Positions 7,142-14,402 of a stretch of DNA of 16,357 bases are shown piece by piece. Source of the DNA: Tropicimonas sp047971885 (GTDB lineage Bacteria > Pseudomonadota > Alphaproteobacteria > Rhodobacterales > Rhodobacteraceae); contig NZ_JBKEAE010000096.1 of the NCBI RefSeq assembly GCF_047971885.1, positions 1 to 16,357 of the forward strand, read 5' to 3'. Made by a program: the position numbers and the translations under genes. The stretch's first letter is position 1. Each line of letters opens with the position of its first letter. The notes under the pieces are model-generated. The model did not search any database, had not been told where the DNA came from, and worked only from the letters and a program-made list of their open reading frames with translations.

Positions 7142-8134
7142 TCAGGCGGCCCGCACCGCCGGCCGGGCGATCTGCGCGCCCGTCTGCTTGAAGCAGCGCA
7201 CCGAAAACAGCGTTTCGTGCCGGGCGCCGGCCAGTTCCGGCAGCAGGGTTGCGCGCCCGAGCACCTCCTGCGCCTCGGGCCGGCTGCGGGCATGGATCAT
7301 CGAAAACAGGCCATAATCCCAGCGGCCGGGGATCGTTTGGCGCTGGTAGCACAGCGTCACGCCGGGCAGCGCGGCAAGTGCGGTACCGGCGGCGCCCATC
7401 GCGGTCTCCGGCACGTCCCAGACCACCATGGCGTTGGCCGACCAGCCGACGGCACGGTGGCGCACGATTATGCCGATGCGGGTCAGGATGCCCGCCTCAA
7501 GCAGCGCCGCGATGCGGGCGATCACCGCCTCCTCCTCCAGTCCGATCTCGTGTGCCATCTGCGCGAAGGGGCGCGGCACAAGCGCCAGGCCCTGCGTCAG
7601 CGCGTGCAGGATCGGCCGGTCGGTTTCGCGCAGGGCGGCAAGGTCGGGCTCGCCACGCGGTGCGGGGGCGTCGCGCGGACCGGAAAGCGCGAAGCCGAGA
7701 TCGATGTTGAAGGGCCTGACGAGCCGCAGGTCCAGCAGGTCCAGCCCGGTATCGCGGCGGATGCCGTCGAGGCTGGCTGCAAGCGCCGCTCCGTCGGGCG
7801 CGGTGGCGACGAACCACAGGTTCCGGTCATGCTCGCGCAGGTAGGAATGGTTGACACCGGCCTCGGCGCTGACCCGCGCGGCGACCTCCTCGATGCGTTC
7901 GTCGGGAATCGAAAGCGCGGCCAGCGTCGAGGCGCCGATGGTATTGGGACGCACCGTCGCCCCGACCCGCGCGATGCGCCCGGTCTCGCGCAGCGCGGCC
8001 AGCCGCGCCAGCACCTCTGCCTCGCCCAGACCGAGACACTCGCCGATCCGCGCGAAGGGACGGACAAGCAGTGGGAAATCGCGCTGAAAACCGCCCAGCA
8101 GCCGAAGGTCCAGATCGTTCAGCCTGTCCGGCAT
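7142..8134 (-). CDS. nirDL: NirDL, fused siroheme decarboxylase (NirD-NirL)
   Basis: A 330-residue protein formed by two AsnC-like siroheme decarboxylase subunits in tandem: NirD (about 1-155) and NirL (about 163-330), joined by a short Pro/Arg-rich linker (SGPRDAPAPRGEP). The D half carries NHSYLREHDRNLWFVA (His96, Tyr98, Arg100, His102). At the same place the L half reads TLCYQRQTIPGRWDYGLFSM, without the His pair. Decarboxylases of this family remove the two acetate carboxyls of siroheme. Fused NirDL is known in Paracoccus and Hydrogenophilus, while Pseudomonas has separate genes. It starts 2 bases after the nirF stop. The downstream nirG and nirH supply the second pair. Confidence 0.94.
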   Translation of the reverse strand: MPDRLNDLDLRLLGGFQRDFPLLVRPFARIGECLGLGEAEVLARLAALRETGRIARVGATVRPNTIGASTLAALSIPDERIEEVAARVSAEAGVNHSYLREHDRNLWFVATAPDGAALAASLDGIRRDTGLDLLDLRLVRPFNIDLGFALSGPRDAPAPRGEPDLAALRETDRPILHALTQGLALVPRPFAQMAHEIGLEEEAVIARIAALLEAGILTRIGIIVRHRAVGWSANAMVVWDVPETAMGAAGTALAALPGVTLCYQRQTIPGRWDYGLFSMIHARSRPEAQEVLGRATLLPELAGARHETLFSVRCFKQTGAQIARPAVRAA

Positions 8135-8136
8135 GA

Positions 8137-9294
8137 TCAGAGCCCCGGCTGGTGGGCGCGGGCAGTGAAGAAGATACCCGACGGCGATTCGGCGGGGATC
8201 TCGGCCTTCACCTCGAAGGTGCGGGTGTCATAGACCCGTATCCTGTTGTCGTCGCGCAGCGAAACCCAGGCTTCGGCACCGCGCGGCGCAAATTCCATGT
8301 GCAGCACCGCCTTGCCCGGCTTCAGCGTTTCGACGACCTCGTGGGTGCGGCTGTCGACCACCTGGACCGTATCGTTGTCGGGCATGGCGAAGTTGACCCA
8401 GACATAGGGCGATGCCGGCTGGGCGACGATGAAGACCGGCTGGCCATGAACCTGCGTCCTGCCCGCCTCGTCCAGTGTCCCGCGGTCGACCCAGAGCAGT
8501 TCGTGCCGGCCCACGGCAGGCAGGACGAACTGGCCTTCGGTAAAGGCCCAGCCCTGAAGGTGCGGCATCTTGTAGACCGGCATGTCATCTTCGACCTTGC
8601 CGTAGTCCTCGAGAAAGCGGACCGGTTCGGGGGGCTCGTCCCACAGGTCGATGGCGGTCACGCCCTTTTCGCCGAACAGCCCGATGAGATAGGTGTGGGC
8701 GTCGGCGGTCACCACCGCGTCGTACGGGTTGGCGCCCACCGGGCCGAGATTGGCGACGACAGGTTCCGGCCCCGAGAAATCGCCGAGATAGGCCTCGCCC
8801 GAATCCCAGACCGTCCAGATGAAACGGCGACCCGGCAGGTCGGCCAGTCCGATGGTCTTGCCCGGCGCGGGAATGTCGGCCACCAGTTCGAGCGTGTCGG
8901 CGTCGAACACCTTGACCCCGCCGGGCGTGTAGTTGGAAACCGCCACCAGCGCCCCGTCGTCCGAGATCGCCCCGCCGATCGAATTGCCGGCCTGAATCGT
9001 GCGCGCAACGACCTGCCGGGTCAGCAGATCGACCTTCGACAACCCGCCGTCGCGCCCGAAGACATAGGCAAAGCGCTCGTCGGGCGAATAGGTCAGCGAG
9101 GCATGCGACAGATCGCCCAGACCCTCGATCCGCGCGATGGCGGCACGATCCGAGCGGTCGACCAGAAGCAGCGAGCCGGTTGCGCGTTCGACCACCAGAC
9201 CAAGATCGCCGGTGGCGCAGCAGGCGGTTCCGGATTGCGCCGGCGCGGCGGCGGGGAGAAGCGCGAACAGCGTCGCTGCCAGAAGTGGTTTCAT
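8137..9294 (-). CDS. nirF: NirF, periplasmic heme d1 biosynthesis protein
   Basis: A 385-residue d1-type beta-propeller protein without a cytochrome domain, acting late in heme d1 synthesis in the periplasm; in Pseudomonas it is reported as a dehydrogenase-like step and to interact with NirN and NirS. A signal peptide covers residues 1-19 (MKPLLAATLFALL...APA), with a signal-peptidase-I-like site before Gln20. The LSHASLTYSPDERFAYVFGRDG segment aligns with the NirS/NirN heme-ligand strand; His64 is the expected conserved His. Two adjacent Cys (25-26) lie near the mature N-terminus. The start at 9294 is fixed by the ATGA overlap with nirC (9291-9294); the extension to 9333 falls inside nirC. 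The length is normal. Confidence 0.94.
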   Translation of the reverse strand: MKPLLAATLFALLPAAAPAQSGTACCATGDLGLVVERATGSLLLVDRSDRAAIARIEGLGDLSHASLTYSPDERFAYVFGRDGGLSKVDLLTRQVVARTIQAGNSIGGAISDDGALVAVSNYTPGGVKVFDADTLELVADIPAPGKTIGLADLPGRRFIWTVWDSGEAYLGDFSGPEPVVANLGPVGANPYDAVVTADAHTYLIGLFGEKGVTAIDLWDEPPEPVRFLEDYGKVEDDMPVYKMPHLQGWAFTEGQFVLPAVGRHELLWVDRGTLDEAGRTQVHGQPVFIVAQPASPYVWVNFAMPDNDTVQVVDSRTHEVVETLKPGKAVLHMEFAPRGAEAWVSLRDDNRIRVYDTRTFEVKAEIPAESPSGIFFTARAHQPGL

Positions 9295-9617
9295 TCGACG
9301 GTCCCGTGTTTGAGCAGATAGTTGGCGATCCACAGCGCCTCGTCCTCGGTCAGAATCGGTCGCCAGGTGGGCATGGCGGTACCGGGAACGCCCTCAAGGA
9401 TGATATAGGCAAGGCTTTCCGCTTCGGCCCCGTCGAGCGCCTCGCGAGTCAGCGGCGAGCCGAGCCCGCCCTTCATCGTCAGCCCGTGGCAGGAGCCGCA
9501 ATCCTGGATCACCATGTGTTCAAGCTCGGTCGCGCGGGTGGCGGGAATCTCCGCCCCGGCGCAGGTGGCTGCGAGAGCCACGGCAAGAGCCATGGCGGGT
9601 CGGTGCGGGTCAGGCAT
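9291..9617 (-). CDS. nirC: NirC, small periplasmic c-type cytochrome
   Basis: A 108-residue monoheme cytochrome c. A short hydrophobic signal (MALAVALAATCAGA, about residues 9-22) precedes CGSCH (40-44). The probable axial Met82 sits in GVPGTAMPTWRP, the usual class I arrangement. NirC is thought to donate or accept electrons for heme d1 maturation or for NirS. It overlaps nirE by 8 bases and nirF by ATGA. ATG 9617 is taken as start; ATG 9593 (MALAV) would give a tighter signal peptide and is possible. It is not the nitrite transporter also called NirC in enterics. Confidence 0.9.
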   Translation of the reverse strand: MPDPHRPAMALAVALAATCAGAEIPATRATELEHMVIQDCGSCHGLTMKGGLGSPLTREALDGAEAESLAYIILEGVPGTAMPTWRPILTEDEALWIANYLLKHGTVE

Positions 9618-10380
9618 AAGCCGCCTCGGGCAGCCCCGCAGGGAGGGTATCGTATAGCGAGACAACACGCCCGACGACGAACAGGACCGGCGCCGGCAGC
9701 TTTTCGGTCTCGACCCGTCCGGAAATGCTGCGCAGGTTCGAGACCACATGTCGTTCGCGCGGGGTGGTCGCGGCGGCGACCGCCATGGCCGGCGTGTCGG
9801 CCGACATGCCCGCGCGCATCAGGTTCTTCGCGATATCGCCGATGGTCGCGGAGCCCATGTAAATCACCAGTGTCGACTCGGGGTCGGCAAGACGGGCCCA
9901 GTCGAGATCGAGCGAGGCGTCCTTTGCCAGGTGCCCGGTGATGTAATGCACGCCCGTGGCAAGGCCGCGATGGGTCAGCGGCACGCCGGTCGAGGCGGCG
10001 GCACCCTGCGCGGCGGTGATGCCGGGGATGTATTCGCTGGCAATGCCGGCGCGCGCCAGATCGGCGGCTTCTTCGCTGCCGCGGCCGAAGATCAGCGGAT
10101 CGCCACCCTTGAGCCGGGCGACGCAGCGTCCGCCAAGGGCCAGTTCGATCAGCAGGGCGTTGATTTCCGGCTGCTGAATCCGGTGATGGCCGGGTATCTT
10201 GCCGACGTCGATCCGCTCGACGTCCGCAGGGACCAGCGCCATGATCTCGGGCGACACGAGACGGTCGTAGACCACCACGTCGGCGGCCCCCAGCGCCCTG
10301 AGCGCCTTTATCGTCAGCAGGTCGGGGTCGCCCGGTCCCGCGCCGATGAGGTACACCTTGCCCCGGTCGAGATCTTTCAT
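9610..10380 (-). CDS. nirE: NirE, uroporphyrinogen-III C-methyltransferase (SUMT)
   Basis: A 256-residue SAM-dependent methyltransferase that converts uroporphyrinogen III to precorrin-2, the entry to siroheme and heme d1. Clear SUMT motifs are GAGPGDPDLLT (residues 13-23), LKGGDPLIFGRG (90-101, SAM-binding loop) and GVPLTHRG (132-139). It is a stand-alone SUMT without the CysG dehydrogenase/ferrochelatase domain. As second gene after nirS in a nir operon it is NirE rather than CobA. A 89-base gap with a strong hairpin separates it from nirS, while its 3' end overlaps nirC by 8 bases. Confidence 0.94.
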   Translation of the reverse strand: MKDLDRGKVYLIGAGPGDPDLLTIKALRALGAADVVVYDRLVSPEIMALVPADVERIDVGKIPGHHRIQQPEINALLIELALGGRCVARLKGGDPLIFGRGSEEAADLARAGIASEYIPGITAAQGAAASTGVPLTHRGLATGVHYITGHLAKDASLDLDWARLADPESTLVIYMGSATIGDIAKNLMRAGMSADTPAMAVAAATTPRERHVVSNLRSISGRVETEKLPAPVLFVVGRVVSLYDTLPAGLPEAAYA

Positions 10381-10418
10381 GGCTGCACCTGCTGCTGGGT
10401 CGGATCGGTTGGGCGGGT

Positions 10419-10452
10419 GGCGGGAGGGGAAACGGAGAGACCCCCTCCCGCC
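10419..10452. terminator. Strong hairpin between nirS and nirE (attenuator or RNA-stabilising stem)
   Basis: A perfect 11-bp inverted repeat, GGCGGGAGGGG (10419-10429) and CCCCTCCCGCC (10442-10452), with a 12-base loop, starts 17 bases after the nirS stop. In the nirS transcript direction no T-run follows, so it is more likely a partial terminator or a 3' stem protecting nirS mRNA. On the plus strand it is followed by CTTTT, so it could stop antisense transcription. It is the only sizeable gap in the nir operon. Confidence 0.65.
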
Positions 10453-10469
10453 CTTTTCAGGCGGAACGA

Positions 10470-12230
10470 TCAGTAGACGTCAACGCGGGTGTTGTAGACG
10501 TTGAACTTGCCGGTCGGCGTGATAAGGCGCGGGTCCTTGATTACCGTCTTGAGTTCCAGCGTCTTGTCATCGACCACGACGATGGCCGATTCCTTGTCCT
10601 TGGCATTCCAGACCGAGAACCACACTTCGGTGCCTTCGGTGTTGAACTCCGGCTGCACCACGCGTGGCTGGCCGTCGGCGATCCCGGCCCATTCGACGAT
10701 CGGCAGGATGGTGAATTCCGGCTCTTCGCCCGCCTTCATCTCGTCGATCTTGAACACCGCCACCGCAGCCGAGGTTTCGGCATCCGGGTTCAGCGCCGCA
10801 TCGACGTAGAGATGGTTGGAGTTCGGATGGGTCTTGATGAAGAGCGAACCGCCGCCGAGCGCGGGGAAGTTCTCCACCAGGGTCCAGGCCTTGTCGGCAT
10901 GGCCTTCGGGATCGGTGCCGATCAGCGCCACCGTCTCGTCGCCGAGGTGCGAGGTCGCCCAGACCGGTCCGTGGTCGGGGTGGACGAAGTTCGCGCCGCG
11001 CCCCGGGTGCGGCGTCTGGCCGCCGGTCTCGACGATTCCGGCAAGCTTGCCTTCCTTGGTGTCAACGATCGCAACCTTGCCGCGCGCGTTGGCCGCGACG
11101 AGGAAGTAGCGGTGCGTGCTGTCGAAGCCGCCGTCATGCAGGAACCGTTCGGCCTCGATCTCGGTGACCTTCAGGTTCCTGATGTCCGAATAGTCGACCA
11201 GCAGGATTTTCCCGGTTTCCTTGACGTTGACGATGAATTCCGGGGTGAAGTGCGAGGCCACGATGGCGGCGACACGCGGTTCCGGGTGATAGGTCTGCTC
11301 GTCATAGATCATGCCGCGGGTCGACTCGATCTTGAGCGGCTCGAGCGTGTCGCCGTCCATGATCACGTATTGCGGCGGCCAGTAGGCCCCGGCGATGGCG
11401 TACTTGTCCTCGTAGCCCTCGAACTTGGAGGTCTCGATCGAACGCGCCTCGGAGCCGACCTTGATTTCGGCCACGATCTGCGGCGTCTCCATCCACAGGT
11501 CGATCATGTCGACCTTGGCGTCGCGCCCGATGACGAAGAGATACCGGCCCGAAGCCGAGATCCGGCTGATGTGAACCGCATAGCCGGTATCGAGCACCGC
11601 ATGGATTTCATAGGTTTCGCCGTCGATCAGCGCCACTTGTCCCGAATCGCGCAGTGTCACCGACATCAGCTTGTCGATGTCGATATCGTTCATCTTCTCG
11701 GTCGGTCGGTCCGCGGGAGCGACAAAGACCTTCCAGGTTTCGCGCATCTCGGGCATGCCGAATTCCGGCGGCGCTGGCGGCTCGAGCAGCACGTAGCGTG
11801 CCATCATGTCGACCTGCTCCTCGGTCAGATCGCCCGAGGTGCCCCAGTTTGGCATCCCGGCCGGCGAACCGTAGGTGATGAAGGAGTGCAGGTAGTCGTA
11901 GCCAAGCTCGCGCGTGATGTCCGGGGTCAGCGCCTTGCCGGTTGCGCCCTTGCGCAGCACGCCGTGACAGCCGGCGCAGCGCTCGAAATAGATCTTCGCC
12001 GCCTCGTTGAACTCTTCAGAGGTCATGACCGGATCGCCGGGCTGACGCCCGGGCAATTCCACCTGAATCTCGGCGAGTGTGGTCATCGAGGGTTCGTACT
12101 GGGCCGCTGGCGTGTCGCCGTGGTCGGCCGGTTTCTCTTCCTGCGCCTGAGCGGCGGATATGCCGAAGGCGATGGCCAGCGCGGCGCTTGACAGCAACGC
12201 TCGTCTGGCAGAGAGATTTCTGATCGTCAT
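10470..12230 (-). CDS. nirS: NirS, cytochrome cd1 nitrite reductase
   Basis: A 586-residue periplasmic enzyme that reduces nitrite to nitric oxide. The signal peptide is residues 1-29 (ending AQA). The cytochrome c domain has CAGCH (Cys85, Cys88, His89) and the d1 propeller follows. By comparison with Paracoccus pantotrophus numbering (offset +20 in this precursor), every known key residue is in place: His37 and Tyr45 (His17, Tyr25), His89 (His69), Met126 (Met106), d1 ligand His220 (His200) and catalytic His365 and His408 (His345, His388). This is therefore the Paracoccus type with the switching N-terminal arm. ATG 12230 is preferred over the upstream ATG 12284 because of the signal peptide and a GGAGA 7 bases upstream (12238-12242). 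It heads the operon behind an NNR-type box. Confidence 0.97.
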   Translation of the reverse strand: MTIRNLSARRALLSSAALAIAFGISAAQAQEEKPADHGDTPAAQYEPSMTTLAEIQVELPGRQPGDPVMTSEEFNEAAKIYFERCAGCHGVLRKGATGKALTPDITRELGYDYLHSFITYGSPAGMPNWGTSGDLTEEQVDMMARYVLLEPPAPPEFGMPEMRETWKVFVAPADRPTEKMNDIDIDKLMSVTLRDSGQVALIDGETYEIHAVLDTGYAVHISRISASGRYLFVIGRDAKVDMIDLWMETPQIVAEIKVGSEARSIETSKFEGYEDKYAIAGAYWPPQYVIMDGDTLEPLKIESTRGMIYDEQTYHPEPRVAAIVASHFTPEFIVNVKETGKILLVDYSDIRNLKVTEIEAERFLHDGGFDSTHRYFLVAANARGKVAIVDTKEGKLAGIVETGGQTPHPGRGANFVHPDHGPVWATSHLGDETVALIGTDPEGHADKAWTLVENFPALGGGSLFIKTHPNSNHLYVDAALNPDAETSAAVAVFKIDEMKAGEEPEFTILPIVEWAGIADGQPRVVQPEFNTEGTEVWFSVWNAKDKESAIVVVDDKTLELKTVIKDPRLITPTGKFNVYNTRVDVY

Positions 12231-12237
12231 TGGGGAA

Positions 12238-12242
12238 TCTCC
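12238..12242 (-). promoter_or_regulatory. Ribosome binding site of nirS
   Basis: GGAGA on the minus strand lies 7 bases before ATG 12230. It decides the start against the in-frame ATG at 12284. Confidence 0.7.
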
Positions 12243-12292
12243 GTTCCGCTGGTGAGGCCGCTGGAACCTCTTCCGTGCGAACAATTCGCGCC

Positions 12293-12306
12293 TTAACTAA
12301 AGTCAA
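12293..12306 (-). promoter_or_regulatory. NNR/FNR-type box in the nirS-nirI divergent promoter
   Basis: Read toward nirS the site is TTGACTTTAGTTAA, i.e. TTGAC-N4-GTTAA, one base off the symmetric FNR consensus and matching the NNR-type form of Paracoccus. Its centre (12299.5) placed at -41.5 gives a nirS start of transcription near 12258, 28 bases before the ATG. It is the only such site between nirS and nirI, so it probably serves both. A regulator of the NnrR/NNR family (NO-sensing Crp/Fnr type) is expected to bind; this is inferred. Confidence 0.85.
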
Positions 12307-12341
12307 GGCAGCGTGAACATGCCGCAGTCAGGATGCCCGCA

Positions 12342-14402
12342 ATGCTCTTCTCCCCGAATACCGCAATGCTCCGAACACTTGCCGTCCTGATCTGTGTGCT
12401 CGGCCTTTCCGTTCAGGCCGCAACCGCCCAGGGGCTGGCCGGCCTTGCCCGGCAGGAAGCCGTCACCGCCCCCGATGCTGCCATGGCGGCCGGGTTGCTC
12501 GGTCTCGATCCGCCGGTCCTGATCGAACGTATCGATGACGGCGTTCCGGGCTGGCAGGTGCTGGATTCGAGCGGTGTCGCCGGCCACATCGGCTCGACCT
12601 GGGAGATATCCGGATCGGTGGGATATTCGGGCCGGCCGCTCGAAGTGCTGGTCGCGCTGGGCCCCGATGCGGTGATCGCCGGCGCCAGGCTGGTGCGTCA
12701 CAACGAGCCGGTGCTGACGCTGGGTATTTCGGATGCTGACATCGCCGCCTATGTCAGTGGCTTTGCGGGTTACGACCTGCGCAGGCCGGATGGGCAGCGC
12801 AGCCAGGATCTGCCCGACATCATCAGCCGGGCCACGGTTTCGACCGGGGTGATTCGCGACGGTATCCTGCGCACGGCGCGGGCACTGGCAGCGGGGCGCG
12901 GACTGATCGACGTGGGCGGCGGCATCGACAGGCTGACCTATCGGCCGGCCGGTTGGCCGGAACTGATCGCCATGGGGGCGCTGGCCGAGGGGCGGATGTC
13001 GATGACCGAAGCCGCCGGGGCGCTGTCCGGCGCCAAGGTGCCGGTACCGCCGGGCGACGGCGATTTCCTGCACTTCTGGGCCGGGATCGCCGATCCGCCG
13101 GTCGTCGGGCAGAACCTGTTCGGACAGCGGGGGTTCGGGGCGGTGGTCGGCAGCCTCTCGCCGGGGGAAAGCGCGCTGGTGATCCTCTCGTCGGGTCTCC
13201 ATTCGCACCGGGGAACCGAGCGGCTGCAAAGCGGTATCTTCGAACGGGTCACGGCGGTTCAGGGCGATACGCGCTGGCAGCCGACCGCCGCCTCCTACAG
13301 CGTGATCCGGCGGCTCCAGATCGCGGGGGCACCGGAGGTCAACGAAATCAGCCTGTTCCGCCTGCCCGACAATATCGACCCGATGCTGCCCTTCACCGTC
13401 GAGGTGCGCGCCGCGCGGCCGACCGGGACCGGCGGCGAGGTCGCCACCACCATATCCGCCGACTACCGGCTGCCGGACGCGCTGCGCGCCGCGCCGCCGC
13501 CCGAGCCGGTTCCGCTCTGGCAGGAGGCATGGGAAAAGAGCCACGCCAAGGTCGCCATCCTTGCCGTCATGCTCGGCGTGCTGTGGCTGATCTTCCTCGG
13601 GCAGGAATACATCACCCACCGCCCGAAATTCTGGCGCGGAATGCGGCTGGCCTTTCTCGGGGCGACGCTCTTCGTGCTCGGCTGGGGGCTCAACGGCCAG
13701 CTCAGCGTCGTGCAGGTGGTGGCCTTCCTGCATGCGCTGCTGTCGGGTTTCCGCTGGGAGACGTTCCTGATCGAGCCGGTGATCTTCATGCTCTGGTCCT
13801 TTGTCGCGCTGGCGCTGCTGTTCTGGGGGCGCGGGGTCTATTGCGGCTGGCTGTGCCCCTTCGGCGCCCTGCAGGAACTGACCAACGCGGCGGCGGAACG
13901 GCTCGGCGTACCGCAGGTCGCGGTGCCGCAGGCGCTGCATGAACGGCTGTGGATCTTCAAGTACACCGCCTTTGTCGCCATCGTCGCGCTTTCCTTCTAT
14001 TCGATGCACGACGCGATGGTGCTGGCCGAGATCGAGCCCTTCAAGACGGTGATTTCGCTCAGGATGATGCGCGCGTGGCCGTTTGTGGCCTTTGTCGTGG
14101 CGCTTCTGGTCGCCGGGCTGTTCATCGAGCGGTTCTATTGCCGCTACATGTGTCCGCTGGGCGCCGGGCTGGCTATTCCGGCCAAGCTCAAGATCTTCGA
14201 CTGGCTGCACCGCCGCCCGCAATGCGGCCGCGAATGCCGTCTCTGCGAGACCAGGTGCACGGTCGGCGCCATCGACCGTGTCGGCCGGATCAATCCGAAC
14301 GAATGTATCCTTTGCCTGCGTTGCCAGGCAGTGATGAACGACACGACGCAATGCCCGGTGCTCAAGCGCAGGGCCCGCCCGTCCACAGGAGCCGGATCAT
14401 GA
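12342..14402 (+). CDS. nirI: NirI, NosR/NirI-family membrane flavo-iron-sulfur protein
   Basis: A 686-residue inner-membrane protein related to NosR; NirI of Paracoccus is needed for nirS expression. It has a signal peptide (MLRTLAVLICVLGLSVQAATA), then a periplasmic FMN-binding domain with SRATVS, where Thr165 is the candidate covalent FMN site. Several membrane helices start near residue 405 (KVAILAVMLGVLWLIFLG). Two CX3CP motifs follow: CGWLCPFG (501-506) and CRYMCPLG (600-605). A C-terminal double 4Fe-4S ferredoxin part carries Cys628/632/635/639 and Cys655/658/661/671. Adjacency to nirS favours NirI over NosR. Three starts are possible: 12333, 12342 (AGGA 8 bases upstream, chosen) and 12366 (best signal peptide). 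It overlaps nnrS by ATGA. No NirX (ApbE-like) gene follows. Confidence 0.92.
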   Translation: MLFSPNTAMLRTLAVLICVLGLSVQAATAQGLAGLARQEAVTAPDAAMAAGLLGLDPPVLIERIDDGVPGWQVLDSSGVAGHIGSTWEISGSVGYSGRPLEVLVALGPDAVIAGARLVRHNEPVLTLGISDADIAAYVSGFAGYDLRRPDGQRSQDLPDIISRATVSTGVIRDGILRTARALAAGRGLIDVGGGIDRLTYRPAGWPELIAMGALAEGRMSMTEAAGALSGAKVPVPPGDGDFLHFWAGIADPPVVGQNLFGQRGFGAVVGSLSPGESALVILSSGLHSHRGTERLQSGIFERVTAVQGDTRWQPTAASYSVIRRLQIAGAPEVNEISLFRLPDNIDPMLPFTVEVRAARPTGTGGEVATTISADYRLPDALRAAPPPEPVPLWQEAWEKSHAKVAILAVMLGVLWLIFLGQEYITHRPKFWRGMRLAFLGATLFVLGWGLNGQLSVVQVVAFLHALLSGFRWETFLIEPVIFMLWSFVALALLFWGRGVYCGWLCPFGALQELTNAAAERLGVPQVAVPQALHERLWIFKYTAFVAIVALSFYSMHDAMVLAEIEPFKTVISLRMMRAWPFVAFVVALLVAGLFIERFYCRYMCPLGAGLAIPAKLKIFDWLHRRPQCGRECRLCETRCTVGAIDRVGRINPNECILCLRCQAVMNDTTQCPVLKRRARPSTGAGS

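Noticed and set aside
6812..8233. 473-residue open frame on the plus strand, opposite nirG, nirDL and the end of nirF
   Set aside because: It spans three real, motif-bearing genes on the other strand and has no protein-like features.
11221..11240. TTGACGTTGACGATGAATTC as an FNR-type site
   Set aside because: Lies inside nirS and the second half-site does not match the consensus.
10812..12191. 459-residue open frame on the plus strand, opposite nirS
   Set aside because: Shadow of nirS codon bias; no domain or start signal.
12231..12284. N-terminal extension of nirS to ATG 12284
   Set aside because: It would put 18 polar residues before the signal peptide, begin upstream of the predicted transcription start (about 12258), and ignore the GGAGA site before 12230.
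12303..14351. 682-residue open frame on the minus strand, opposite nirI
   Set aside because: It mirrors nirI codons in a GC-rich genome; the product is rich in Arg, Gly, His, Asp and Gln with no domain, signal or ribosome site. nirI has unmistakable motifs.
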